Assembly (NCBI GenBank): GCA_963787895.1
Contig: CAWBEX010000008.1
Span: forward strand, 496,001-560,000
From: Anderseniella sp963787895
GTDB lineage: Bacteria > Pseudomonadota > Alphaproteobacteria > Rhizobiales > Aestuariivirgaceae
Length of the DNA: 64,000 nucleotides
Reading direction: 5' to 3'
Shown: in pieces, positions 52,930 to 62,131 of the stretch
How the letters are laid out: the number at the start of each line of letters is the position of its first letter
How positions within the stretch are numbered: position 1 is the stretch's first letter
The notes under the pieces: model-generated
Seen by the model: only the letters and a program-made list of their open reading frames with translations
Told to the model about the DNA's origin: nothing
Database searches by the model: none
Position numbers and translations under genes: made by a program

Positions 52930-53534
52930 GTCGGTATTCCTTTGTTAGCGCCTGTGTAGAAGTACGCCCAAAGTCTGCACTAGCAGCGCGAGGGGTGAAA
53001 CGCTGTGTGGTCTGGGTTCGACTGATTTCAGAGGTCGCTGTGTGTGGGGCCGATAATTCGGCGCCAATCGTGGGACCGTAGCCAACTATCGAGACGGGCA
53101 TACTGATGCAAATCAGTTTCCTCGATCATTGTTTCCTAAATCTTACATCATGGCTGTTGATGGCACATTTTAGACTCTTCCGATGAGCTGCAGATAGGGT
53201 TTGCTTTCGGGGTCGGAGCGGACATTCTCTTGAGCCATGCTGAATGAGAGCATTTGGGCCGGAAGTGACAGTGGTCACCTTGGGCGGAAAGCGGTCGAAT
53301 TCGCAGCGATTGCACAGCGGTTATGTCAATTTGTGAATAGCGGACTTTCATCCGACGGAGATTTTTTCCGTAATGCTCCGTCGCCGCATGACCGCTCCGA
53401 GCCCAATGGTGGACGTCCGCAAGCGATACCAAAATGCAGCATTGTGCCAATAACAGGTCATTTTTCTACTAGTTCGGTTTGACTCTGCGTAGTCAGACCG
53501 CTTATGAGGAAAAGGATGATAGCGAGGCATTGCT
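52930..53534. other. 605-bp intergenic region with a degenerate repeat
   Basis: Around 53215-53330, CGGAGCGGACATTCTC, GGGCCGGAAGTGACAGTGG and TGGGCGGAAAGCGGTCGAAT recur in altered form at 54330-54430 and 38660-38760. No gene is convincing. It contains the promoter of the PagL-like gene. Confidence 0.4.
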
Positions 53535-54191
53535 GTGCATTTGTTGAAATCATTACCTGTAGTTTCAGCTTCACTTGTTGCAGCATGCATTTCTTTTGAT
53601 CTTGCGTTGGCTGGAGAAAGCAACCCGCTTGGCAACTCGCCCATTGCAGATACCCCCGGAAGCATAAGCATTCTAGGAGGCGTGACTGTCGGTAACAACA
53701 CTTTGGGTAGTGTGCTTTTTCCGATAGACTTAAGTGAAAAAGGACTGGGCGAAGGCGGCTTTGTAGGCGCGGCCATGTCGCGTCAACTGGTTCGGTTCCA
53801 GAGACACTTTTGGCTTGAGGCAGAATTGGGTGGAGGCTTCCGCTTCGAGCCCGCCGTAGATTACTATAATCCGGAAGCTTGGGGAGCAATCTATCTCAAA
53901 TATGATGGTTTTCCCTGGAATGATGTAATTCGAACTACAGTCGGTGTATCTACGGGGCTTCATTGGATCGCAGAGCTGACACCAGGTGATACAAACTATG
54001 GCCAATACGCCATTCCTGGGAATGCTGTACTGCAACATTATTTTTCCCCAGAAATTGCGTTTTCTTTTCCGGAACGCCCCCAGGACGAGTTGTTTATTCG
54101 CATCCATCATCGCTCGACTGGGTACGGACTATTTTGGAATACTGAGGCTGGGTCAAATGTCGTGGCAATTGGACTGCGGTTCAGAAGATAG
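53535..54191 (+). CDS. PagL-like outer-membrane protein (lipid A 3-O-deacylase-like)
   Basis: 218 residues from a GTG. Signal peptide: LLKSLPVVSASLVAACISFD, LALA-GES. The mature part alternates polar and hydrophobic residues as in a small beta barrel and ends in the aromatic-rich IGLRFRR. Near the C-terminus FIRIHHRSTGYGLFW with EAGSNVVAIGLRF resembles the acyloxyacyl hydrolase/PagL catalytic stretch, which has a conserved His-Ser pair and later N. If right, it removes an acyl chain from lipid A in the outer membrane. Moderate confidence. Confidence 0.55.
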   Translation: MHLLKSLPVVSASLVAACISFDLALAGESNPLGNSPIADTPGSISILGGVTVGNNTLGSVLFPIDLSEKGLGEGGFVGAAMSRQLVRFQRHFWLEAELGGGFRFEPAVDYYNPEAWGAIYLKYDGFPWNDVIRTTVGVSTGLHWIAELTPGDTNYGQYAIPGNAVLQHYFSPEIAFSFPERPQDELFIRIHHRSTGYGLFWNTEAGSNVVAIGLRFRR

Positions 54192-54522
54192 CAACACCCC
54201 ACGTCTGCCGCAGGTCCATTAGCTGACATCTGTGCAAAGAAATACAACGGCAGCTTCGTCCGCGTTGCGGTCGTCCACAATGCCTTGCACTTCGCTCCTG
54301 CAGCGAATGTCCGGAATGATTGGCGCACCGCCGCGTCGGGAGTGACGGCCTAAGGTCGGCTTTGGGCCGTTAGCGCCTCTGTCAATTTGGGCGGGAAGCG
54401 GACATTCGCTGCACTGCAGCTGAGTCAGCTGCCTTGAGCGCGAAGCGAACTTTTGCGGTAGCGGGATCGCTCTTGTGGAAACCGATTTCGTCAAAGCGGC
54501 AATCAGAACCGTCACAAATAAT
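54192..54522. other. Intergenic with the degenerate GCGGAC-type repeat
   Basis: 54350-54430 carries GGTCGGCTTTGGGCCGTTAG, TCAATTTGGGCGGGAAGCGG and a CTGCACTGCAGCTGAGTCAGCTG palindromic patch. It is related to the block near 53220. No gene seen. Confidence 0.4.
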
Positions 54523-56107
54523 TCACCTTCGACGACGTGCTTTCCGCAATTTTGCATCCCGCGTTCGTCTTTGTTCGCGATTCAGCACTCCATGGCGCGG
54601 AGTATTTTTACGCTCAAAAACAATCTGGGGTACAGATGGATACTCGTCATCGTCCTTCGGGCGAAATTTCATTGGTCCTTGCAGAACACCCAACTCCTTG
54701 CAGTTATCTTTGATCTGTCCGCGTTGCTCTTCTGTCCATTCGCACTGTTCAGCATATACCAAGTCCTCTGAAACACCTCGACCTTGCTCCGGTGGTTCCC
54801 GAGAAATCCCAACCACCCGTTTAAGGTGGGGGTATTTTTCTAAAATACCCTGAGCATAGATTGTGGCACGTTCGGCGCGTTTTCTACGGTAGTGTTCATA
54901 TCCTCCCTTCTCCTCCATCCAATCCTGATACTTGAACGTCATGACGAAGAAGGCTGTTTCATTGTCTTTGGCCTCCGGTGGAGCCATCATCATTCGAAAG
55001 AATGCATCTTCAGTGATACCTTTTTTCAGGGCACCCATAACTGCCTCGCCATGGCTCCTCCTCCTGAAGCGCATTTCCAAGGCCATATAACGGACACCAC
55101 GCTCGTTCTTCCTTAACTCGAACCCGTGATCATCAAGCGTGATCGAAGTACCATCGAGCATATGGTTCGTGAAAAGAGTTATGAACTCGTCCCACACGTA
55201 GGAGATTTTGTCGGCATCTTTCTTTGCGACGTATTGCGGATCGCTAACCCAATTTTGGTAGTGGTCCCTGTTGATTGTTATCGGTGGAGAAGTCTTCATC
55301 AATGGTGAAATCATGGTCTCCATCCTCATTGATTCTGATTGCGTAGTAGGCGAGAAGATTTTCCTCTCCGTGAGCGAGATGCAGGCGTCCGGATCGAACA
55401 AATTCTTCCTTTTTTTGCAGGTAATCCGTGAAGTCCCGGATCGTGTCCAATTCGTTCATCACAATATCAAGAGACACTTCATCCAACACATGGAAGAACG
55501 AGCCGCTGGGGTTCACGTCACCAATTGCGAACGGGATGGCTTCACTTGAGTCTTTCGGCCAGTTCATATTTCCTTTCAGGCTTGGGCGGATCATCAAACT
55601 ACCAGAGTGGCCCTTTAGGTATCTTTTGCACTGTTCAGATGCACCGCGAGCTACAATCACATGATGAACCGTCCGTCTGCCTGGTTCAGGGAGATCGACG
55701 GGAAATGGAGTATTGCAGGTTCGATCTAGGTAAATGCGGTCCGAATGTTCTTCTATCCACCTCTCCGCGCCCTTCGCCTGTTTAGATGCGGCCATAACAG
55801 CGCGCTTTACCCAACGCCCCCAGGCGACCTCTAAATCCACTGATGGCCACTCGATACTCTTCTCTGAAAATACGATGATGTGGTCACCGCAGACTACGAG
55901 CAAATCACACAACTCTTTGCCATCGCCTCGACCATTGCCTCCAGTTTTTTGATCGCGATATGGGCTCGGATAGGACCATAGGTTTAAGAAGGATTTCTCG
56001 GCGAGACTTGCCAAATATCTCTCGCTTTCGGTTACCCCCACCCCTTTGATAATCGGCGGACGTAGCTGTTCAGGATGATGATCTATTCCAGTTGGTTTTT
56101 TTATCAA
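54523..56107 (-). pseudogene. Nuclease-like (NERD/PD-(D/E)XK-type) protein split by one frameshift
   Basis: The first frame (56107 to 55244, 287 codons) has DGKELCDLLVVCGDHIIVFS, EKSIEWPS, an E/D...D-x(n)-ExK arrangement typical of PD-(D/E)XK nuclease folds, early in the protein. The second frame (to 54523) resumes at ITINRDHYQNWVSDPQYVAK and KDADKISYVWDEFITLFTNH and ends in a basic tail (REQRRTRDAKLRKARRRR). The switch occurs near 55260-55285, where IDEDFSTDNNQ of frame one overlaps INRDHYQNW of frame two. One intact ~530-residue protein is likely the ancestor. It could be a defence-type nuclease; function unproven. Confidence 0.6.
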
Positions 56108-56512
56108 AACGGCGGAACCATGTAGTTGTCACGCCTGCCTAGCGTGGCGCAGAGATGTCCAAATATCAATGACAAACGCGGGCATACTTGAACGGCAGAA
56201 TGTCCTTCTACTTATGATTTTGCGACAACAGAATCCTCTGGGGACTTGATCATCTACCTGCGCCTTGAGCCAACGACCGCTTTGATGAACCGCACTGCAG
56301 CATTGCAGGACTGAGCAAAAGTCCGCTAAGGGCCGTTTCTGGACTGGACTTCCTCTCCACACAGAGCAAAGCTAAGTTCAAATTCGGCACCTTGGCCCAC
56401 CCGTGAACAAGGTGCCATACCCGAGATCTCCCTCGCTTGCCCGCACGGCTTGCGAGGTTCGGTCAGTGACAGCAATGAGTGTTGTCGCACTGAACCTTCA
56501 GAGGAGATCATC
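56108..56512. other. 405-bp gap upstream of the recombinase cassette
   Basis: Contains words of the degenerate repeat (GAACCGCACTGCAGCATTGCAG, AAAGTCCGCTAAGGGCCGTT near 56285-56335) and the promoter of the DUF3489 operon. No gene seen. Confidence 0.4.
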
Positions 56513-56755
56513 ATGACAAAATCACCAACCAAGCAGACCACCAAAGCAAACCAGATCATCAGAATGCTGAGCCGAGCCAATGGCGCATCGCTGGATGAGT
56601 TGATGAAGGCAACGGACTGGCAGAAGCACAGCGTCAGGGGTTTTCTGTCAGGGACGATCAGAAAGAAACTCGGCCATGAACTGTCTGTTAAGCCAGACAA
56701 GAACGGTGTTCGCCGGTATCGCATCGAAGCAGCCAGTGCGGAGGCTGCGGAATGA
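56513..56755 (+). CDS. DUF3489 protein
   Basis: 80 residues from ATG 56513 (GAGGAGATC upstream). KANQIIRMLSRANGASLDEL, MKATDWQKHSVRGFLSGTIR, KKLGHELSVKPDKNGVRRYR is the DUF3489 winged-helix family. It is the first gene of the DUF3489-DUF2924-recombinase cassette found repeatedly in alphaproteobacterial mobile DNA. Its stop overlaps the DUF2924 start. Confidence 0.92.
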   Translation: MTKSPTKQTTKANQIIRMLSRANGASLDELMKATDWQKHSVRGFLSGTIRKKLGHELSVKPDKNGVRRYRIEAASAEAAE

Positions 56756-57186
56756 GCGTGATGTATGGTTCGCAGCCATCAGGCGATGCGGTTGAAAGCG
56801 TTAGTCAACTTTCTCGCGATGCCCTGGTACAGCACTGGCAGACATACTATGGCTGTTTGCCACCCAAAGGGGTAAAGCGGCAATTGCTCGAACGGGCATA
56901 TCTTCATCACTGGCAAGAGCGCAGATACGGAAAGCTCAAACCTGCCATCCGCAAGCAGCTTATCAGCATAGTTCAAACGGGGTCTGACGAGTCTTCAAAG
57001 CCAGTTTCAAAGTCATCATTGTCTGCTGGCAATCGACTGGTCAGAGACTGGCAGGGCAAGACCTACATCGTCGATGTGCTGGAAGATGGGTATCAGTGGC
57101 AGGATAGACCCTACAAATCCCTGTCCGCCATCGCCACCGAGATCACCGGCACCCGATGGTCAGGGCCAAGGTTCTTTGGCCTATGA
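56752..57186 (+). CDS. DUF2924 protein
   Basis: 144 residues. LVQHWQTYYGCLPPKGVKRQ, LLERAYLHHWQERRYGKLKP and RLVRDWQGKTYIVDVLEDGY, QWQDRPYKSLSAIATEITGT RW is the DUF2924 pattern. It overlaps DUF3489 and the recombinase by ATGA-type junctions, so the three are translationally coupled and probably function together in recombination. Confidence 0.93.
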   Translation: MSVMYGSQPSGDAVESVSQLSRDALVQHWQTYYGCLPPKGVKRQLLERAYLHHWQERRYGKLKPAIRKQLISIVQTGSDESSKPVSKSSLSAGNRLVRDWQGKTYIVDVLEDGYQWQDRPYKSLSAIATEITGTRWSGPRFFGL

Positions 57187-58886
57187 GTGACAAGACCAGA
57201 TATCGCTGCGCCATCTATACCCGCAAATCAACTGATGAGGGTCTGGATCAGGATTTTAACTCGCTGGATGCGCAAAGAGAGGCTTGCGCTGCATATATCA
57301 CCTCTCAAGGTAGCCTGGGCTGGAAACCGCTGCCGCAGCACTATGATGATGGAGGCATATCGGGCGGACATATGGACCGTCCTGCTTTGCTGGAACTTCT
57401 GCGGGACATCAAGGCAGGCAACATCGATACTGTGGTCGTTTACAAGATTGATAGATTGACCCGCTCTCTGGCTGACTTCTCAAAGATGGTGGAGATCTTT
57501 GACCGGCATGAAGTGTCATTTGTCTCCGTCACCCAGCAGTTCAATACAACCACGTCCATGGGACGACTGACGCTCAATGTGCTTTTGTCGTTCGCGCAGT
57601 TTGAGCGTGAGGTTACGGCCGAGCGTATTCGGGACAAAATTGCAGCCTCGCGCAAGAAGGGCATGTGGATGGGTGGCCGAATACCGTTGGGGTACAATGT
57701 GGTCAACAAGCACCTCATCGTTAACGAGGCGGAAGCCAGAATCGTCCGGCAGCTGTTTGCAATGTACCTGGAGATCAAAAGCGTCCCGAAGCTCAAGAAG
57801 GAGTGTGACAGACTTGGACTGAAGACCAAGGTGCAGCATCAACAGGATGGCGGGACCGTTGGCGGTAAACCATTCTCACGCGGTCATCTCTACACACTGC
57901 TGACCAAGCCACTTTACATCGGACAGGTCGTGCATTGCGGAAAGATCTATCCAGGCCTGCAAGATCCAGTCATCGACCCGGATATCTTCCAACAGGTCCA
58001 GACCTTGATTGCTGCCAACGCTCCTGATCGCAAGCAGCAAGCAAATCAGGCGTCACCGCATCTGTTGACCGGATTGTTGTTCGACCAGACTGGCGATGCC
58101 TTGTCGCCGACCCATGCAACCAAGAAAGGCAGACGCTATCGCTACTACACATCGCACAGACTTAAGTCGGCGGGACCTTCCAGGTCAGGTGGCTGGCGAC
58201 TCGCAGCTGATCAGATTGAGAACGCGGTTCTCATCGTGATCCGCGACCATCTGAGCGATCAAGGCAAGCTGGCAAACATGTTTTCCAACAAAGAATCATC
58301 AGCCGATCAGATGCTGCAACTGGCTGAAGGAGCAAAGCGGCTTGCCAGTGAGTTGAGCACACAAACCCAGGTTGAACTGAAAACCATTGTCGCCACGCTG
58401 ATTCAACGCATCGAACTGAATACAGAGAACATTACCATCCAGATCAAACTATGCGGACTGCTTGAACTCATCGATTCTGAGACAGGAAACGCCAGACAGA
58501 ACTTGTCACAAGATGCAACGAAAGCGATCAAAGCGCCACTTCAGTTGAAGAAACGTGGCGTCGAAACTAAACTCATCGTCGGCGACAGGCTTCAAGCAGC
58601 TTCTGAACCAAACCAAGCTCTGATCATGCTGATCGCACAAGCTCACTACTGGCTCGATAAATTGACCAATGGTTCAGTGCGCTCAATCGTCGATCTTGCG
58701 AGAGAAGAACGAGTCGACAAGAACAAGATCAGTCGTGCCCTGCGCTTTGCTTTCCTCGCCCCCGATATAACCCAAGCGATAGTCGAAGGCCATCAGCCTA
58801 TCGAGTTGACAGCTGAAAGGATGCGTCGTCATCCAGACCTACCTATGGGCTGGCAGGAGCAACGAAACCTACTCGGCTTCGCCTGA
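57183..58886 (+). CDS. Large serine recombinase
   Basis: 567 residues from the ATG overlapping the DUF2924 stop. The resolvase domain has CAIYTRKSTDEGLDQDFNSL (catalytic Ser after YTRKS) and VYKIDRLTRSLADFSKMVEI. Then LSFAQFEREVTAERIRDKIA, the recombinase domain (GGRIPLGYNVVNKHLIVNEA) and a C-terminal coiled-coil and zinc-ribbon-like part. The zinc-ribbon Cys residues are not obvious in the expected place. It should integrate or excise DNA between short att sites. Its 3' end is only ~20 bp from the right-hand 190-bp repeat. Confidence 0.92.
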   Translation: MSDKTRYRCAIYTRKSTDEGLDQDFNSLDAQREACAAYITSQGSLGWKPLPQHYDDGGISGGHMDRPALLELLRDIKAGNIDTVVVYKIDRLTRSLADFSKMVEIFDRHEVSFVSVTQQFNTTTSMGRLTLNVLLSFAQFEREVTAERIRDKIAASRKKGMWMGGRIPLGYNVVNKHLIVNEAEARIVRQLFAMYLEIKSVPKLKKECDRLGLKTKVQHQQDGGTVGGKPFSRGHLYTLLTKPLYIGQVVHCGKIYPGLQDPVIDPDIFQQVQTLIAANAPDRKQQANQASPHLLTGLLFDQTGDALSPTHATKKGRRYRYYTSHRLKSAGPSRSGGWRLAADQIENAVLIVIRDHLSDQGKLANMFSNKESSADQMLQLAEGAKRLASELSTQTQVELKTIVATLIQRIELNTENITIQIKLCGLLELIDSETGNARQNLSQDATKAIKAPLQLKKRGVETKLIVGDRLQAASEPNQALIMLIAQAHYWLDKLTNGSVRSIVDLAREERVDKNKISRALRFAFLAPDITQAIVEGHQPIELTAERMRRHPDLPMGWQEQRNLLGFA

Positions 58887-58903
58887 GCAAGCCACTCTAT
58901 AAA

Positions 58904-59091
58904 CAGCATCTTCCAGCCAAACGTGTGTTGAGCAAAATCAGCCAACAGAGACGAACCGGCAAATGGGCGCCAGATCCTCGAGAAATGGGCGTCTCCCACA
59001 CCCAAGTTCCAGGGCCACAGTTCGTTAACCAACGGATATGTCTAAACAAAAAGGACGTTGAAGCAATCTCGCCTCAACGTCCTTGACTGTC

Positions 59092-59097
<6 letters not shown>
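58904..59097. repeat. ~190-bp direct repeat, right copy, abutting tRNA-Ala
   Basis: Matches 34740-34932 with one 1-bp indel; the last 60 bp are identical. It includes the tRNA-Ala terminator and the last bases of the tRNA gene (to CTGGTGG). The recombinase stop is 18 bp to its left. With the left copy it brackets ~24 kb. Confidence 0.82.
59044..59082 (-). terminator. Rho-independent terminator of tRNA-Ala
   Basis: On the minus strand GGACGTTGA (59074-59082) pairs with TCAACGTCC (59053-59061), then TTTTTGTTT. It lies 10 bp after the tRNA-Ala 3' end. Confidence 0.88.
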
Positions 59098-59167
<70 letters not shown>

Positions 59168-59270
59168 GATCCCTTTAGCGGCCGGCATGGGTTCCGACAG
59201 CAAATCCACCGCGTGATAGCTGCAACTGCCAGATCTTGTCAATCTGATAGCGTCGCACCAAACAGCTTGC

Positions 59271-59702
59271 CTATAGTTCTTCGTCTCCCGGTGCACCGGC
59301 GTTGCCGATCAGGTCTTCGACGCCGCTGCCGCCTTCTTCATCCTCGTCATCCAGGAAGACATCGGCATCATCAGCGTCATCATCGTCATCCTCGGTTTCG
59401 CCCAGGTCAACGTCCTTGATGGCTGCGGCCTCATCGTCGGCATCATCCACATCGTCGTCTTCCAGATCTTCAAGACTGACAACTGCGCTATCTTTTTCCA
59501 GTTCGCCTTCGTCTTCCTTCACCTCGGCAGGCTTGGCAGGCTTCGGTTTGGAAGACGGCCCGTCCGCCTTGGACGGCAGCAAGGGCTCTGCGGTGAACTG
59601 CTCATGGCACTTCGGGCAAGAGATTGGAGTATTGTTCAGATCATAAAAGCGCGCTGCACAGCTTGGGCAGGTGCGCTTGGTTCCAAGTTCGTCGCTGACC
59701 AC
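59271..59702 (-). CDS. TIGR02300 / FYDLN acid-domain protein
   Basis: 143 residues from a GTG. The N-terminus TKRTCPSCAARFYDLNNTPI, SCPKCHEQF has two CxxC pairs (a zinc ribbon) and the FYDLN signature. The second half is almost entirely Asp/Glu with Ala/Val. It is a small alphaproteobacterial protein of unknown role, consistently encoded divergently from aroA, as here, with the two starts about 200 bp apart. Confidence 0.93.
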   Translation of the reverse strand: MVSDELGTKRTCPSCAARFYDLNNTPISCPKCHEQFTAEPLLPSKADGPSSKPKPAKPAEVKEDEGELEKDSAVVSLEDLEDDDVDDADDEAAAIKDVDLGETEDDDDDADDADVFLDDEDEEGGSGVEDLIGNAGAPGDEEL

Positions 59703-59899
59703 GGGTACAACGTCCTTTTATTGCGTATGGATACAGGATTGTTTTGTCAGATGTTGGGCATCCCATGCCATGAGTGCCAGCTTGTGTCAAAACCGAATTT
59801 GTAGCGAAGTGATGATGGCATGTCGCAGCCGGGTATGTTAATTGCCCGTTCCAGGGACTTCTATCAGCCGCTTCAACAGTTCCGCAGGATGTTTCTGAC

Positions 59900-61243
59900 T
59901 TGTATTCAAGCGTTCCACAACCCCTGAAATCGCTGCGTTCCGCCGGACTGTCGGGCCGTGTGCGCGTGCCGGGCGACAAGTCCATATCTCACCGTGCCTT
60001 GATGTTCGGCGCAATCGCAATTGGCGAAACAGTGATTACCGGATTGCTCGAAGGTGAGGACGTTGTCAACACCGCCAGAGCCATGGCAGCTCTTGGAGTT
60101 CGCGTGGAGCGCTGGAATGATGATGACAGCTGGCATGTATTTGGTTGTGGACTTGGCGGTTTCCAGCCGCCAGCACAGACCATCGACTTCGGCAATTCCG
60201 GCACTGGTGCGCGCCTTGCCATGGGCCTGATAGCAACAAATCCGATTGCTGCCCGCATGTCAGGTGATGCCTCGCTGCGTTCCCGGCCGATGAGCCGCAT
60301 TGTGACGCCACTGCAGGAATTCGGTACCCGGTTTGAAACTGCCGATGGCGGGCGGATGCCGCTGACCCTGCATGGTGCCGGCAATCCGGTGCCTGTGAGA
60401 TACAGATTGCCGGTTGCGTCGGCACAGGTGAAATCGGCAGTGCTGCTGGCTGGTCTGAATGCGCCAGGCGCCACAACGGTCATCGAACCGGAAGCCACAC
60501 GCGACCATACCGAAAGAATGCTGGCTGGCTTTGGCGCCGATATTACATTCGGCCAGGATAATGACGGCGCCCGCACCATCACTGTACACGGGCACAAGGA
60601 ACTGACAGGCCAGATCGTGGAAGTGCCTGGCGATCCTTCTTCGGCTGCCTTTGCCATTGTGGCCGCGCTGATCACGCCTGACAGCGAAGTGACTATCGAG
60701 AATGTGCTGCTCAACGAAACACGTACCGGATTGATTGCGACTCTGCAGGAAATGGGCGCGGACATTGAAGTCAGCAATCAGCGCAATTCGGGCGGCGAAG
60801 CCATTGGAGATGTCACCGCGCGCTCATCCCGGTTGAAAGGCGTGCTGGTACCAGCGCAGCGTGCGCCATCAATGATCGACGAGTATCCGGTTCTGGCAGT
60901 CGCTGCAGCGTTTGCAGATGGCAAAACGCGCATGCAGGGTCTGCATGAATTGCGGGTGAAGGAAAGCGACCGCCTGGCGGCTGTCGCAGCCGGCCTCAAA
61001 GCCAATGGGGTTAGCCACGTGACCGGTGATGACTGGCTGGAGGTTACCGGTGGCAAGGTTAAAGGCGGTGGCACGGTAGTGACACACCTCGATCACCGCA
61101 TTGCCATGTCGTTCCTGGTCATGGGCCTGGCCAGTGACCTTCCAGTAACTGTGGACGATGGCAACGTAATGGCCACCAGCTTTCCCGGCTTCCGGCAATT
61201 CATGCAAAGCCTGGGTGCGCAGTTCGAGGATGCGGGCGAATGA
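59900..61243 (+). CDS. aroA: 3-phosphoshikimate 1-carboxyvinyltransferase (EPSP synthase), class II-like
   Basis: 447 residues from a TTG; no in-frame ATG lies close upstream. Motifs: VPGDKSISHRALMFGAIA, DFGNSGTGARLAMGL, RPMSRIVTPLQEFG, SAQVKSAVLLAGLNAPG, LRVKESDRLAAVAAGL and DHRIAMSFLVMGL. Sixth step of the shikimate pathway: shikimate-3-phosphate plus PEP gives EPSP. The sequence is closest in style to the Agrobacterium CP4 (class II) enzyme, yet the active-site loop reads NSGTG with Gly where CP4 has Ala (NAATG). Its stop overlaps cmk (ATGA). Confidence 0.96.
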   Translation: MYSSVPQPLKSLRSAGLSGRVRVPGDKSISHRALMFGAIAIGETVITGLLEGEDVVNTARAMAALGVRVERWNDDDSWHVFGCGLGGFQPPAQTIDFGNSGTGARLAMGLIATNPIAARMSGDASLRSRPMSRIVTPLQEFGTRFETADGGRMPLTLHGAGNPVPVRYRLPVASAQVKSAVLLAGLNAPGATTVIEPEATRDHTERMLAGFGADITFGQDNDGARTITVHGHKELTGQIVEVPGDPSSAAFAIVAALITPDSEVTIENVLLNETRTGLIATLQEMGADIEVSNQRNSGGEAIGDVTARSSRLKGVLVPAQRAPSMIDEYPVLAVAAAFADGKTRMQGLHELRVKESDRLAAVAAGLKANGVSHVTGDDWLEVTGGKVKGGGTVVTHLDHRIAMSFLVMGLASDLPVTVDDGNVMATSFPGFRQFMQSLGAQFEDAGE

Positions 61244-61887
61244 GCGGTGACAGTCTGGTTATAGCGGTTGACGGCCCCGCGGCTTCCGGCAAGGGGACCC
61301 TGGCCAGGAGGCTGGCGGCGCACTACGGCCTGGCTTACCTCGATACCGGCTCGCTCTATCGTGCCACCGGACTTGCGGTGATGAAGGCAGGCGCCAGCCC
61401 TGCAAATGAAGCTGCGGCAGTTCTGGCGGCGCGCCAACTTGATCCAGCAAGCTTCAACGACAGTGAACTTCGAACGTCAGGTGCGGGCGAGGCAGCGTCT
61501 CAGGTTGCAGCCATTCCTGCTGTGCGTGCAGCGCTGCTGGAGTTGCAGCGCAAGGCAGCAGCATCGGGAGCAGGGGCCGTGTTGGATGGGCGAGACATCG
61601 GAACAGTGGTGTGCCCGCATGCAGATGTGAAGCTGTTTGTGACCGCTGCACCGGAGACCCGTGCGCAGCGCCGCCACCTGGAAAATGCAGGGCGCGGCGA
61701 GGGCGCCTCCTATGGCGAGGTGCTGGCAGACATTATCCGGCGCGATGAACGCGATTCTGGCCGTGCTGTGGCGCCATTGAAGCCGGCTGAAGACGCTCAC
61801 TTGCTCGATACGACAGAATTGGGTATAGAAGCCGCGTTCCAGGCCGCTTTGGACATTGTCGAAAGCGTATTGAATGAGCGGGGGTGA
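61240..61887 (+). CDS. cmk: Cytidylate kinase
   Basis: 215 residues. P-loop VDGPAASGKGTLARRLA, the CMP-binding YLDTGSLYRATGL and LDGRDIGTVVCPHADVKLFV are diagnostic. It phosphorylates CMP/dCMP to the diphosphates in the cytosol. Overlaps aroA by 4 bp and precedes rpsA, the conserved alphaproteobacterial order. Confidence 0.96.
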   Translation: MSGDSLVIAVDGPAASGKGTLARRLAAHYGLAYLDTGSLYRATGLAVMKAGASPANEAAAVLAARQLDPASFNDSELRTSGAGEAASQVAAIPAVRAALLELQRKAAASGAGAVLDGRDIGTVVCPHADVKLFVTAAPETRAQRRHLENAGRGEGASYGEVLADIIRRDERDSGRAVAPLKPAEDAHLLDTTELGIEAAFQAALDIVESVLNERG

Positions 61888-62131
61888 ACTGCCTCATCGG
61901 TGGTCTTGCCCCTAAATTTGTTCCTGGATGCTGACCATAGTATCTGCCTTTTGACATCTGGAACGGTCAAGGCATCGTGTTTGGCATTCCTTAGAACATC
62001 AACCAGTGTTTGGTGCCCGTGCTGCCCAACCCATTCACGCCATTTCCGGTCGTGATATAAGCGCAAACGGGACGTCCTGCGGTGATTTCCGTGGGCCAGG
62101 CATATTTGTTATTGAGAAAAAGGCTGAACCT

